A stretch of 64,000 nt of DNA from contig NZ_LR733293.1 in assembly GCF_902506095.1 (NCBI RefSeq), positions 3,078,487 to 3,142,486 on the forward strand, given 5' to 3'. The notes below the pieces were generated by a model. That model had not been told where the DNA came from. It worked only from the letters and a program-made list of their open reading frames with translations, and did no database searches. Positions 16,817 through 26,260 of the stretch are shown piece after piece. Origin of the DNA: Arthrobacter sp. 9AX. GTDB taxonomy: Bacteria; Actinomycetota; Actinomycetes; Actinomycetales; Micrococcaceae. A program made the translations under genes and the position numbers. Within the stretch, counting starts at the first letter, position 1; each line of letters begins with the position of its first letter.

Positions 16817-17757
16817 CGCTGGCGGCTCTTCGGATCAAGGGCGTCACGTACGGCGTCGCCCAGCATGATGAAGCTCAGCACCGTGATGGACAGTGCCGCG
16901 GCCGGGAACAGCATGATCTCCGGCCTGGTACGGATGGATGCCTGCGCGCCTGCGATGTCGTTACCCCAGGACATGATGCTCTGCGGAAGGCCGATGCCCA
17001 GGAAGGAAAGCGTTGCCTCGGCGACGATGAAGACGCCGAGTTCCAGGGTGGCCAGGACAATGATCGGCGCGAGGGCGTTCGGCAGCACATGCCGGACCAG
17101 TGCGCCGAACTTGGACACGCCCAGCGAACGGGCCGCGGTGACGAAGTCGGAGTTGCGCACCTCGATCACCGCTCCGCGGGTGATGCGTGCCATCTGCGGC
17201 CAGGCCAGGAGCGAGATCACGAACACGACTGTCCAGACGCTTTTGTTCTCGCGGAACAGGGGCAGCTGGGTGATGACCAGCGCACCGAGGATCAGGGGCA
17301 GGGCGAAGAAGATGTCACCCAGCCGGGCCAGCACCGCGTCGATCCAGCCGCCGTAGTAGCCGGCGAGGGCGCCGAGGGTCACACCGATCACCAGGACGCA
17401 CAGCACCGAGAGGATACCGACGGACATGGAGGCTTGCGTGCCGTGGATGACGCGGGAGTAGATGTCGCAGCCCTGAAAGGTAAAGCCGAAGGGGTGCCCG
17501 GCAGTGGGGCCGCCCTCGGAATTTGCCAGCTCGCAGCCTTCATTGGGGGCCACGGACGTAAACAGGCCGGGGAACAGGGCAACAACCGTCAGTGCCAGGA
17601 TCAGCAGGGCCGAGATAATGAACAACGGACGACGGCGGAGCTTGCGCCAGGCGTCCGCCCACAGGCTGAGGGGTGCCTGGTCAGTCTTGACGGCATCGGT
17701 TGCCAACAGCGGGGTTTCCTCGATGGGCGCCACGTAGTGGCTGTTATTACTGGTCAT
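16813..17757 (-). CDS. Oligopeptide ABC transporter permease, DppC/OppC-type
   Basis: 314 residues from the ATG at 17757, giving MTSNNSHYVAPIEETPLL and an 11-base overlap with the upstream permease gene. The frame extends 14 codons further, but that reads back through the other permease. The cytoplasmic N-terminus is followed by six predicted membrane spans. An extracytoplasmic insert after span 1 contains two cysteines (EGCELANSEGG and FQGCDIYSRV), common in actinobacterial OppC. The permease-ATPase coupling motif is AARSLGVSKFGALVRHVLPN at about residues 207-226. It pairs with the DppB-type permease. Confidence 0.93.
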   Translation of the reverse strand: MTSNNSHYVAPIEETPLLATDAVKTDQAPLSLWADAWRKLRRRPLFIISALLILALTVVALFPGLFTSVAPNEGCELANSEGGPTAGHPFGFTFQGCDIYSRVIHGTQASMSVGILSVLCVLVIGVTLGALAGYYGGWIDAVLARLGDIFFALPLILGALVITQLPLFRENKSVWTVVFVISLLAWPQMARITRGAVIEVRNSDFVTAARSLGVSKFGALVRHVLPNALAPIIVLATLELGVFIVAEATLSFLGIGLPQSIMSWGNDIAGAQASIRTRPEIMLFPAAALSITVLSFIMLGDAVRDALDPKSRQR

Positions 17758-18676
17758 AGCGGATCCTCGGGTCAAGCCAGGCATACAGGAGATCAACAAG
17801 CAGGTTGGCCACCACGAAGACCAGCACCAGCACGCTGACGATGGAAACGATGGTGGGTCCTTCGCTGCGGAGGACTGCCTGGTAGAGCTTGTTGCCTACG
17901 CCGGGAACGTTGAAAATGCCTTCGGTGACGATGGCACCGCCCATTAGGCCGCCCAGGTTGGCGCCAAGGTAGGTCACCACTGGGATCAGCGAGTTGCGCA
18001 GGATGTGCGCCAGGACCACCCGGGGCCGCGAGAGGCCCTTGGCGGTGGCGGTCCGGACGTAGTCGGCGTTCATGTTCTCGCTGACTGACGTGCGGGTCAA
18101 GCGGAGCACATAAGCGAAGGACACGAGCCCCAGAACAACTGCCGGGAGCAGGAGGCTGCCCCAGTCGGCGTTGGCGCCTACGGTCGGTTTCGCCCATCCC
18201 AGCTGCACGCCGAAGACGAGCTGGAACACGAAGCCGAGGACGAACGTAGGGACAGCGATGACCACCAGGGACGCCACGAGGACGGTGGAGTCGAACCAGC
18301 CGCCGCGGCGGAGGCCGGCGAAGACGCCGAAGGCTACGCCGAAGATTGCCTGGATGGCCAGTGCTTCGATCGCCAGCATGGCGGTCACGGGGAATACCCG
18401 GGCCAGGGCTGCGGCGATGGGCTGGCCGGTGAAGTCGTTGCCCAGGTTGAAGGTAAAGAGGTTCTTCAGGAAGATTCCGTACTGGACCCAGAAAGGTTCG
18501 TCGAGGTGGTACTGGCTGCGCAGGGTGTCAATGACTGCCTGCGGAGGCTGGCGGTCGCCAAACAGCGCCGCGATGGGGTCGCCGGGAAGGGCGAACACCA
18601 TGTAATAGACCAAAAGGGTGGTGCCGAGGAAAACAGGGATCACCTGTAGGAGCCGGCGCAGAATGAAGCGGACCAC
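17747..18676 (-). CDS. Oligopeptide ABC transporter permease, DppB/OppB-type
   Basis: 309 residues with six predicted spans. It opens MVRFILRRLLQVIPVFLGTT, the hallmark N-terminus of OppB/DppB permeases. The coupling helix reads YVRTATAKGLSRPRVVLAHI at about residues 209-228. The C-terminus DPRIRYDQ is typical (usual end D-P-R-I/V-R). It is separated from the binding-protein gene by 125 bases holding a hairpin, and overlaps the next permease by 11 bases. Membrane channel of the peptide importer. Confidence 0.94.
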   Translation of the reverse strand: MVRFILRRLLQVIPVFLGTTLLVYYMVFALPGDPIAALFGDRQPPQAVIDTLRSQYHLDEPFWVQYGIFLKNLFTFNLGNDFTGQPIAAALARVFPVTAMLAIEALAIQAIFGVAFGVFAGLRRGGWFDSTVLVASLVVIAVPTFVLGFVFQLVFGVQLGWAKPTVGANADWGSLLLPAVVLGLVSFAYVLRLTRTSVSENMNADYVRTATAKGLSRPRVVLAHILRNSLIPVVTYLGANLGGLMGGAIVTEGIFNVPGVGNKLYQAVLRSEGPTIVSIVSVLVLVFVVANLLVDLLYAWLDPRIRYDQ

Positions 18677-18743
18677 GGGATCACCAGCCTTCCGGTTGGG
18701 AAGAATGCAGGTTCATTGGTGCCTTCCTGCCGTTGCAAGCCAA

Positions 18744-18771
18744 TGGGGGCCCGGCCGTGACCGGACCCCCA
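18744..18771 (-). terminator. Intra-operon hairpin after the peptide-binding protein gene
   Basis: A GC-rich stem, TGGGGG and CCGG paired with CCGG and CCCCCA around a six-base loop with one C/A mismatch. It lies 30 bases downstream of the binding-protein stop on the minus strand. Such partial terminators between binding protein and permease genes commonly allow higher expression of the binding protein; that role is inferred. Confidence 0.5.
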
Positions 18772-18801
18772 ATGCACCTGGCGGCAAGTTAGATCTGGGA
18801 C

Positions 18802-20487
18802 TTACTTGGCAGTGACGTTGTAGTAGAGAATGCTGCCGTTCCAGCCGGTTTCGGCCTTCACAACGTTATTGCTCCATACGATCGGGCGTGCCTGATCCCA
18901 GAGCGGCAGGCCCGGCAGGTCCGTGAAGAGGACTTCCTGCGCCTGGTTGAACTTGTCGTTTGCTTCGTCAGTGCTCTTGGCTGCGAGGCCTTCCTTGAGC
19001 AACTTGTCGAACTCGGGGTTGGAGTACTTCTCGTAGTTGGAGGAAGCGTTCGTGGCCCAGACCGGTCCAAGGAAGTTGTAGAGCGACGGGTAGTCACCCT
19101 GCCAGCCTGCACGGGTCAGGCCCGGCAGTTCCTGGGACTTGCGGAGGTTCAGGACTTCGGCGAACTTGGCAAACGGCTGGATTTCAGCCTGGATGCCGAG
19201 GTTGTTCTTGAAGCCGTTGGCAACAGCGTCGATCCATTCCTTGTTGCCGCCGTCGGTGTTGGAGGCAATCTGCAGCGGCTTGGAGGAATCGTACGGCTGG
19301 ATCTTCTCAGCCTGGGTCCACAGGTCCTTGGCCTTGGCGGCGTCGAACTTGAGGACTTCGCTGCCCTTCAGGCCTTCTTTGAAGCCTTCGATGACCGGCG
19401 GGACGAAAGCCTTGGCCGGGGTACGGGTCCCGTTGAAGACGACCTTCGCGATTTCCTCGCGGTTGATGGCGTAGGAAAGAGCCTGGCGGCGGAGCTTGCC
19501 GGCTTCACCCTGGAAGTTCGGGTTGTACGGCGGGATGTTCAGCGTGGAGTTCGTGGCAACGGCCTTGGTGGCGTTACGGTCCGGGAAGTCGGAAACGTAG
19601 GTCTTCAGCGCGTTGGACGGAAGGACGTCCGTGACATCAAGGTTGTCGGACTGCAGGTCGGTGTAAGCCGGGCCCGGATCCGTGTAGAACTTGAAGGTCA
19701 CGCCGCCGTTCTTGGATGCGCGGGGACCGCTGTAGTCGGCGTTCTTGACAAGGGCGATGGAGGTGTCGTGCACCCAGGCGCCCTCCTTCTCGAACTTGTA
19801 CGGGCCGTTGCCTACCGGGTTCTCACCGAACGTCTTCGGGTCCGCGAGTGCGGCCGAGGGAAGCGGGAAGAAGGCGGAGTAGCCCAGGCGCAGCGACCAG
19901 TCAGCCTCGGGCTGGGCCAGCTTCACGGTGATGGTGGAGTCATCGGTGGCCACCAGGCCGGACATCGTTTCGGCGGTGGGCGCCGGCGTGGTGGTGGTCT
20001 TGCCGTCCGCCGACTTCTCGGTGGTTACTGCCGAGACTTCCTCGTAGCCCGCGATGGATTCGAAGAAGAAGCCGTTGTTCTGCAGGTTCTTCGAGTTGGC
20101 CGCGAAGTTCCAGGAATCCACGAAGGTCTTGGCGGTGATTGCCTCGCCGTTGGTGAACTTGGTGCCCTGCTTGACCTTGATGGTCCAGTTCTGGGCGTCT
20201 GCGGATTCGATGGATTCTGCCAGCGCATTGACGGGCTTGCCGTCGGCGTCGTACGTCCGCAGGCCCTCGAAGAGGAGCTCGACCACGCGGCCGCCGTAAA
20301 CTTCGTTCGTGTTTGCCGGCAGCAACGGGTTTTGTGGTTCGTTGCTGTAGGCAGTGATGACTTTGTTCGGGTCGCCGGCAGCGTCGCTGGCACCGTCATT
20401 GCTGCCGCCTCCAGCGCCGCAGCCGGTCAGGGCAAGTGCGGCGATTGCCACGATGCCCAGTGCTTTGGAAGTGCGCGCAAAACGCAT
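18802..20487 (-). CDS. Oligopeptide ABC transporter substrate-binding lipoprotein
   Basis: 561 residues, family 5 (DppA/OppA) solute-binding protein. A signal peptide ends in LALTGCGAGG with the lipidated Cys at about residue 23, so it is anchored to the outer face of the membrane. Family landmarks include VVELLFEGLRTYD, the KVKQGTKFTNGEAITAKTFV segment, GNGPYKF and a TRAGWQGDYPSLYNF stretch near the C-terminus. The Shine-Dalgarno AGGAGG is optimal, six bases before the ATG. First gene of the operon that continues with two permeases and the tandem ATPase. The 280 bases upstream, up to the orphan binding protein gene, hold the promoter region, but I cannot point to convincing -35/-10 boxes. 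Confidence 0.94.
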   Translation of the reverse strand: MRFARTSKALGIVAIAALALTGCGAGGGSNDGASDAAGDPNKVITAYSNEPQNPLLPANTNEVYGGRVVELLFEGLRTYDADGKPVNALAESIESADAQNWTIKVKQGTKFTNGEAITAKTFVDSWNFAANSKNLQNNGFFFESIAGYEEVSAVTTEKSADGKTTTTPAPTAETMSGLVATDDSTITVKLAQPEADWSLRLGYSAFFPLPSAALADPKTFGENPVGNGPYKFEKEGAWVHDTSIALVKNADYSGPRASKNGGVTFKFYTDPGPAYTDLQSDNLDVTDVLPSNALKTYVSDFPDRNATKAVATNSTLNIPPYNPNFQGEAGKLRRQALSYAINREEIAKVVFNGTRTPAKAFVPPVIEGFKEGLKGSEVLKFDAAKAKDLWTQAEKIQPYDSSKPLQIASNTDGGNKEWIDAVANGFKNNLGIQAEIQPFAKFAEVLNLRKSQELPGLTRAGWQGDYPSLYNFLGPVWATNASSNYEKYSNPEFDKLLKEGLAAKSTDEANDKFNQAQEVLFTDLPGLPLWDQARPIVWSNNVVKAETGWNGSILYYNVTAK

Positions 20488-20767
20488 TCCGCCTCCTATG
20501 AGTTGTGGGAGAAAACGAGGGGAATCATTGTGCTTCCCCGCAGGCTAGACGCAGCTTTTGGACTGTGACGCAGCCTACATATACGAGTAGCCTAACTGCA
20601 CGAAGTCCAGATACTGGTACTCCGTTGCCAAACCGTGACCGGACTGCTCCAAGGGCTTTGTCGGTGAACGGAAGTTGTGCAAGTCACATGCTACTCGCCG
20701 GTAGTCGGATCGGCGAATTGAAAGTGTGAAGCCCGCCACTAGAGGAGCGGCGGTGCTTTAAGGCCCT

Positions 20768-22537
20768 TTAGGCGAGGCGCCAGTCCCAGACATTCCACCA
20801 GACGCCGAGCGGTCCCGGGCTGGGTTTCACCCCGGTGACGCGGGCGCTGTACGCCGTCGTGCCGACGGTCTGGTACAGCGGCAGGCCGTAGGCACTCTCC
20901 CATACCTTTTTGTCGATTTCGGCGAGCAGTTCGTCCTGCTTGGCGAGGTCGGTGGTGCCGGCGAGCTGTTCCATCACTTTGTCCGCGTCGCCGTCGGAAA
21001 ATCCGTTGAAGTTGCTGCCCGCCCCGGTGCGGAGGATCTGCGGAACGCGGCTCACGCCCACCCCGGTTCCGAGCCACCCCAGGAGCGCCGCGTCATAGCC
21101 GCCGCTCCCCAGGGCCTTCGCCCAGTCCGCGCTGCCCTGGCCTGCGTCAACTACCTGGAAGCCGGCCAGCGCCGCGGAGTCCCGGATCAGGGCAAAAGCC
21201 TTGGCGCGGTTGGGATTGTCGCGGTTGTACAGGATGCGGACGGAGGGGGTTCTGCCGTTGAGGAGCGCTTTCGCAGCGTCGATGTCCACCTCCGCGTAGT
21301 CACCGGAGCCGTTGTTCTTCGCCGTGTCCGCGTACTTGGGCTGGCCCGGCAGGAACACGTGGGAGTCGAGGGGTTTGGCATCAGGGAGGAGGTCGCCCAC
21401 GACGGCGTCAACGATAGCCTGCCGGGGCACTGCCTTGAGGAACGCCTTCCGGACGTCCTCGGCGGCAAAGGGTCCGGAAAAGTCCAGGTCCAGATGGTCA
21501 TAGCCGGCTTGGCTGTAGCGGTCCACCGTGTTGCCCTGCTCGGCCAGGCCGGCGAAGAGGCTGTCTGCTTCGGCGGAGGGCTGCGGCGAAATGATGTCCG
21601 CCTGTCCGTTCCGGAGGGCGTCCACAGCGGCAGGCAATGCGCCGGTGAACCGGACGTTGATTTCATCCAGCCAAGGTTCCTGGCCCCAGCTGTAGTCGCG
21701 GTTGCGGACCAGCTTCATGGACGATTCCGGGACGATGTCCCGGACGATGTAGGGGCCGCTGGAGAGGTAGACGGAGGGGTCCGGGGGCAGCGACTTGGTG
21801 TCGAACCCGGAATTCCAGAAGTCGCTGACCTGCTTCAGGGCGCTGTTAACGGCAGGCTTCCCCACGTCCCCGCGGGGTGAAGCCTTGATCAGGTCGATGA
21901 GGTCGGCCTCATCGTTCAGGCCGCTTTTTGCGGCCACCACGTGGGCCGGCAGGCCGACGTCGAACGCCACTTCCCAGTCGGCGTACGGTTCGGCGTATTC
22001 CAGGGTGATGGACCGTCCGTCCTCCCCGATCCCGGGGAGGCCGGTTCCTGCCAGGCCGTTGGTGTCAGCAGCGGTGGTGAAGTAGGTGGTTCCTGTTCCG
22101 GCCTTGGGATCGGCATCGTTGAAGTAGCCCGAGCCCGCGGCCCAGCTCAGCAGGAGGTCACCGGCGTCGATGGGGTCGCCGTCGGACCATTTCACGCCCT
22201 CGTTGACGGTGTACCGAACCTTCAACGGATCATCGGAGACCTTCTCGATGCGTCCGAACTTTTCGTTCCGGACCACTTTGGAGGCATCGTCGAGGTAGTA
22301 AAACCCCGAGTGTGTGATCGAGCCGATCTTCGAATTGATGTCCGTGTTACCGTCGGCACTGTAGGGATTGAACGAGGAGAACGCATTGACCTCGGCAACG
22401 GTGACGCTTCCGCCGCGCTTGGCCTCCCCCGCAACAACGGGCGTGCTGCTGCCGCCCTCGCCACCGGAGCAGCCCGAAAGCACCAGGGCAGCGGTTGCCG
22501 CCGCGGTGATGAACTGCATCAGACGCCTGACCGGCAT
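20768..22537 (-). CDS. Orphan family 5 substrate-binding lipoprotein
   Basis: 589 residues. The signal peptide with lipobox VLSGC (about Cys23) and a low-complexity Gly/Ser linker precede a family 5 binding-protein fold: GSVTVAEVNAFSSFNPYSAD, VKWSDGDPIDAGDLLLSW, SGPYIVRD, and a C-terminal GVWWNVWDW. An excellent Shine-Dalgarno AAGGAGG lies four bases before the ATG. No permease or ATPase genes belong to it directly. It may feed the adjacent peptide permease as an alternative receptor. Alternatively it could be a non-transport relative such as mycobacterial LpqW, which is encoded near typA in that genus. The second idea rests only on position and is weak. Confidence 0.88.
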   Translation of the reverse strand: MPVRRLMQFITAAATAALVLSGCSGGEGGSSTPVVAGEAKRGGSVTVAEVNAFSSFNPYSADGNTDINSKIGSITHSGFYYLDDASKVVRNEKFGRIEKVSDDPLKVRYTVNEGVKWSDGDPIDAGDLLLSWAAGSGYFNDADPKAGTGTTYFTTAADTNGLAGTGLPGIGEDGRSITLEYAEPYADWEVAFDVGLPAHVVAAKSGLNDEADLIDLIKASPRGDVGKPAVNSALKQVSDFWNSGFDTKSLPPDPSVYLSSGPYIVRDIVPESSMKLVRNRDYSWGQEPWLDEINVRFTGALPAAVDALRNGQADIISPQPSAEADSLFAGLAEQGNTVDRYSQAGYDHLDLDFSGPFAAEDVRKAFLKAVPRQAIVDAVVGDLLPDAKPLDSHVFLPGQPKYADTAKNNGSGDYAEVDIDAAKALLNGRTPSVRILYNRDNPNRAKAFALIRDSAALAGFQVVDAGQGSADWAKALGSGGYDAALLGWLGTGVGVSRVPQILRTGAGSNFNGFSDGDADKVMEQLAGTTDLAKQDELLAEIDKKVWESAYGLPLYQTVGTTAYSARVTGVKPSPGPLGVWWNVWDWRLA

Positions 22538-22683
22538 GCCGCCTCCTTGTTTTGCTTTGCCCGGGCGGTCCAGCCGAAAGCGCCGGGAGCACGCTCCTGT
22601 AGTCAGGATAAAGTCCCCGGCGAACCCATCAGGAGTTGGAACGAACGTACCTTATGTACCCGCCGGCCGCCGCGTGAAACGCG

Positions 22684-23769
22684 TCAGACGTTGAAGCGGA
22701 ACTCCACCACGTCGCCGTCGGCCATCACGTATTCCTTGCCTTCGATCCGGACCTTGCCCCGCGATTTGGCTTCAGCCATGGAACCGGCATCGATGAGGTC
22801 ATCGAAGGACACTACTTCGGCCTTGATGAATCCGCGCTGGAAGTCGCTGTGGATCACGCCTGCCGCCTGGGGAGCCGTGTCGCCGCGGTGGATGGTCCAG
22901 GCGCGTGCTTCCTTGGGACCGGCCGTGAGGTAGGTCTGCAGTCCCAGGGTGTGGAAGCCGACCCTCGCCAGCTGGTCCAGCCCCGACTCTTCCTGGCCGT
23001 TCATTTCCAGCATTTCGCGGGCTTCTTCCTCGTCCAGTTCCACGAGGTCGGCTTCGAGCTTGGCGTCGAGGAAAATGCAGTCGGCAGGAGCGACCAGGGC
23101 ACGCAGCTCTTCCTGCTTCCCGGGACTGCCGAGGATCCCTTCATCGGCGTTGAACACGTAGATGAAGGGCTTGGCCGTCAGCAGGCTGAGCTCCTTGAGG
23201 TGCTCCATCTCCAGTTTGTCGCTCTTGATGGAGGAGAAAATGGTGTCGCCGCGCTCAAGCACTTTCTGCGCGGCCAGGATGGCGTTCAGCTCCGCAGCTT
23301 CGCGCTTTTTGATCTTGACTTCTTTTTCGATCCGCGGAATGGCTTTTTCGATGGTCTGCAGGTCCGCGAGGATCAGTTCAGTGTTGATGGTCTCCATGTC
23401 CGAGCGCGGATCCACTTTGCCGTCAACGTGGATTACATCCGGGTCGTCGAAGACGCGCACCACCTGGGCGATGGCCTCCGCTTCGCGGATGTTGGCCAGG
23501 AACTGGTTTCCGAGGCCTTCGCCCTCGCTGGCGCCCTTGACGATGCCGGCAATGTCCACGAAGGACACGGCTGCGGGCAGGACGCGCTGGGAGCCGAAGA
23601 GTTCACCGAGCTGCTGGAGCCGCGGATCCGGCAGGCTGACAACGCCCACGTTGGGCTCGATGGTGGCGAACGGGTAGTTCGCTGCCAGCACCTGGTTGCG
23701 GGTCAGTGCGTTGAAGAGGGTTGATTTGCCGACGTTGGGCAGTCCGACGATGCCAATAGTAAGAGCCAC
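22684..23769 (-). CDS. ychF: Redox-regulated ATPase YchF (Obg-like)
   Basis: 361 residues, P-loop NTPase of the OLA1/YchF subfamily that prefers ATP and associates with ribosomes. G1 [15 protein letters not shown]; switch and G3 region [22 protein letters not shown]; the G4 position reads FNADE rather than NKxD, typical of YchF and the reason for ATP preference. The coiled-coil domain (about 130-200) and C-terminal TGS domain (ending [14 protein letters not shown]) are present. I favour the GTG at 23769, which matches the family start (V/M)ALTIGIVG; an in-frame ATG two codons upstream at 23775 is the alternative. Confidence 0.95.
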   Translation of the reverse strand: MALTIGIVGLPNVGKSTLFNALTRNQVLAANYPFATIEPNVGVVSLPDPRLQQLGELFGSQRVLPAAVSFVDIAGIVKGASEGEGLGNQFLANIREAEAIAQVVRVFDDPDVIHVDGKVDPRSDMETINTELILADLQTIEKAIPRIEKEVKIKKREAAELNAILAAQKVLERGDTIFSSIKSDKLEMEHLKELSLLTAKPFIYVFNADEGILGSPGKQEELRALVAPADCIFLDAKLEADLVELDEEEAREMLEMNGQEESGLDQLARVGFHTLGLQTYLTAGPKEARAWTIHRGDTAPQAAGVIHSDFQRGFIKAEVVSFDDLIDAGSMAEAKSRGKVRIEGKEYVMADGDVVEFRFNV

Positions 23770-23871
23770 GAGCATTGATTCTACCCGCAGCGGGCATCAT
23801 GCAGGTTCGGCGACGGCGGCCGGAAATGTCGCTTCGGCAAAAATGTCGGAGCCCCGTGCGACAGTGGGCAC

Positions 23872-25098
23872 ATGGATGCATTCGCGTTGATTTTGGCTTT
23901 GTTCATGCTGTTACTGGGCGCCCTGGCTGGCGCTGCGGCCACGTACTTTGTGCTCCGGAAAAGCACCCGCGCCGTGGAGGAGGACTTCGACGCCGTCTCG
24001 TCCCGGCTTTCGGAGGTCAGCGCCCAGTTCGCAGCGGCCGACGCCGAGCGGCGGCTTTTGGCGGCACAAAACCGGGAGCTGGGCGAATCACGGTCCCAGG
24101 ACGGCAGCGTGCTGCGTGCCCTTGCGCCCGTGGCAGAGAAGCTCACGGCAGTGCAGCAGCAGGTGGCGCTTTTGGAGCGGGACCGGCTGGAACAGTACGG
24201 CCAGCTCGCCCAGCAGCTGCAGGAGGCCAGGCTCTCGGACGAGCAGTTGATCCGGTCCACGCACGCCCTGGAGTCCGCGCTGCGGTCCAACAGTGCCCGC
24301 GGCCAGTGGGGCGAGGTCCAGTTGCGGCGCGTGGTGGAAGCGTCCGGCATGCTGCGCCACGTGGATTTCGTCGAGCAGGTCCACAGCACTGGCGGCGAGT
24401 CGTCCGTGCGCCCCGACCTTGTAGTCCAGCTGCCCGGCGAAAAGCAGCTGGTGGTTGACGCCAAGGTGCCGCTGTCGTCCTACCTCGAGGCCCAGGAGCT
24501 GGGGCCGCATGAGTCCCGGGCGGGGCTGGCCGGGCCCGGTTCGGGGATCGACCGCCGCTCGCAGCAAACGCTCCTGGCCGCGCACGCCAAAGCGCTGCGG
24601 GCACATGTGGACGCACTCGGAAACAAAAAGTACTGGGACATTCCCGGCAACTCCCCGGAGCTGGTGATCTGCTTCATCCCGGCCGAGTCCATCCTGGCTG
24701 CCGCCCTCACCGCCGACGCCGAACTCCTGGACCACGCGTTGTCCCGGAATGTGGTCCTGGCCTCCCCCAGCACCCTGCTGGCGGTGCTGAAGTCCGTTGC
24801 CTTCACCTGGCGGCAGGACGTCCTGACAGACAGTGCCCGCGAACTGTTCGACCTCGCCCGGCAGCTGTATGACCGGATGGGAACCCTGGGCGAGAACGTC
24901 AGCAAGCTGGGGTCATCGTTGAAGACATCGGTGGACCGCTACAACTCGATGGTGGGCACGCTGGAAGCCCGCGTCCTGCCCACCGCACGGAAGCTGAACA
25001 CCCTCGAAGAGTCCGGCCTGGCCACTCCCCCGCTGGTGGACGTCACACCGCGGGCCGTGGCCGCCCCGGAACTGCAGAGCCAGGACGAGGCCGCCTAG
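23872..25098 (+). CDS. rmuC: DNA recombination protein RmuC
   Basis: 408 residues. An N-terminal membrane anchor (about 3-27, LILALFMLLLGALAGAAATY) is followed by a coiled coil (about 35-130, rich in Glu, Gln, Arg) and the RmuC domain with a PD-(D/E)xK-like nuclease core: RGQWGEVQLRRVVEASGML, VRPDLVVQLPG and LVVDAKVPL (the Asp...DAK pattern, about residues 184-206). RmuC limits inversions at short inverted repeats in E. coli; the exact activity is unproven in actinobacteria. It is divergent from ychF and convergent with ispH through the terminator at 25116-25156. Confidence 0.93.
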   Translation: MDAFALILALFMLLLGALAGAAATYFVLRKSTRAVEEDFDAVSSRLSEVSAQFAAADAERRLLAAQNRELGESRSQDGSVLRALAPVAEKLTAVQQQVALLERDRLEQYGQLAQQLQEARLSDEQLIRSTHALESALRSNSARGQWGEVQLRRVVEASGMLRHVDFVEQVHSTGGESSVRPDLVVQLPGEKQLVVDAKVPLSSYLEAQELGPHESRAGLAGPGSGIDRRSQQTLLAAHAKALRAHVDALGNKKYWDIPGNSPELVICFIPAESILAAALTADAELLDHALSRNVVLASPSTLLAVLKSVAFTWRQDVLTDSARELFDLARQLYDRMGTLGENVSKLGSSLKTSVDRYNSMVGTLEARVLPTARKLNTLEESGLATPPLVDVTPRAVAAPELQSQDEAA

Positions 25099-25115
25099 GA
25101 CAAGTTTGCTGACAG

Positions 25116-25156
25116 GGGAAAGGGCCGGGCAACTGTTGGTCGCCGGGCCCTTTTCC
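25116..25156. terminator. Bidirectional terminator between rmuC and ispH
   Basis: GGGAAAGGGCCGGGC at 25116-25130 pairs with 25142-25156 (one mismatch, one G-U pair) around an 11-base loop. The right arm carries TTTT within the stem and is followed by TTGTG. Confidence 0.75.
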
Positions 25157-25171
25157 TTGTGCTGTTTGCCG

Positions 25172-26251
25172 TCAGCTGCGCGGTTTGCGGCCGCCCAGGG
25201 CGCGGCTGACGTCGCCGGCCTGCTTCAGGGTTGCGCGCAGCTCCTTGGGCAATGAGAACAGCAGGTCCTCTTCGGCCGTAACCACTTCTTCCACGGTGCC
25301 GTAGCCGTAGTCGGCCAGCAGCCGCAGCACGTCCTGCACGAGCACCTCGGGAACGGACGCCCCGGAAGTTACGCCCACGGTGGCCACGCCCTCAAACCAC
25401 GCCTCATCAACTTCATTGGCGAAGTCCACGCGGTAGGAGGCCTTCGCCCCGTATTCGAGGGCAACCTCCACCAGCCGCACGGAATTGGACGAGTTGGCCG
25501 AGCCCACCACGATGACCAGGTCCGCCTGCGGGGAGATCTTTTTGATGGCCACCTGGCGGTTGGTGGTGGCGTAGCAGATGTCGTCGCTGGGGGGATCCTG
25601 CAGCGTGGGGAACCGGTCCTTCAGCAGGCGGACGGTTTCCATGGTCTCGTCAACGCTGAGCGTGGTCTGCGAGAGCCAGATGACTTTTTCCGGATCCCGC
25701 ACCGTGACCTTGTCCACTTCGTGGGGGCCGTTGATGATCTGGATGTGTTCCGGTGCCTCGCCGGCTGTGCCTTCGACTTCCTCGTGGCCGTCGTGGCCGA
25801 TCAGCAGGATGTCGAAATCGTCCTTCGCGAACCGGACGGCTTCCTTGTGGACCTTCGTGACCAGGGGGCAGGTGGCGTCAATGGTGCGCAGGCCGCGGTC
25901 CTCAGCGGACTGGACCACCGCCGGCGACACGCCGTGGGCAGAAAATATCACCAGGGCGCCTTCCGGCACCTCGTCCGTTTCGTCGACGAAGATGGCGCCC
26001 TTTTCCTCCAGGGAGCTGACCACATGGACGTTATGCACAATCTGTTTGCGCACGTACACCGGAGGGCCGTAGTGTTCCAAGGCCTTCTCGACGGCGATCA
26101 CGGCGCGGTCCACACCGGCGCAGTAACCGCGGGGAGCAGCGAGCAGCACCTTCTTGGCTCCGGATACCGGGGCTGCAGCAGCTACGTCCTCAGGTGAGCG
26201 GCGCCTACGCGGGATGGTGGGCATCGAAAGGGAAACAGCTGAGGGGGTCAT
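25172..26251 (-). CDS. ispH: 4-hydroxy-3-methylbut-2-enyl diphosphate reductase
   Basis: Last enzyme of the MEP isoprenoid pathway; it reduces HMBPP to IPP and DMAPP with a 4Fe-4S cluster. 359 residues. The three cluster cysteines are in [11 protein letters not shown] (about 44), [11 protein letters not shown] (about 128) and [11 protein letters not shown] (about 225). The conserved [17 protein letters not shown] block and the [13 protein letters not shown] block near 310 bind the diphosphate. N-terminal residues 1-30 are variable and Ala/Arg-rich, and a start further in cannot be excluded. Neighbouring ychF and xseAB match the mycobacterial lytB2 neighbourhood. Confidence 0.96.
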   Translation of the reverse strand: MTPSAVSLSMPTIPRRRRSPEDVAAAAPVSGAKKVLLAAPRGYCAGVDRAVIAVEKALEHYGPPVYVRKQIVHNVHVVSSLEEKGAIFVDETDEVPEGALVIFSAHGVSPAVVQSAEDRGLRTIDATCPLVTKVHKEAVRFAKDDFDILLIGHDGHEEVEGTAGEAPEHIQIINGPHEVDKVTVRDPEKVIWLSQTTLSVDETMETVRLLKDRFPTLQDPPSDDICYATTNRQVAIKKISPQADLVIVVGSANSSNSVRLVEVALEYGAKASYRVDFANEVDEAWFEGVATVGVTSGASVPEVLVQDVLRLLADYGYGTVEEVVTAEEDLLFSLPKELRATLKQAGDVSRALGGRKPRS

Positions 26252-26260
26252 TACTCCATG

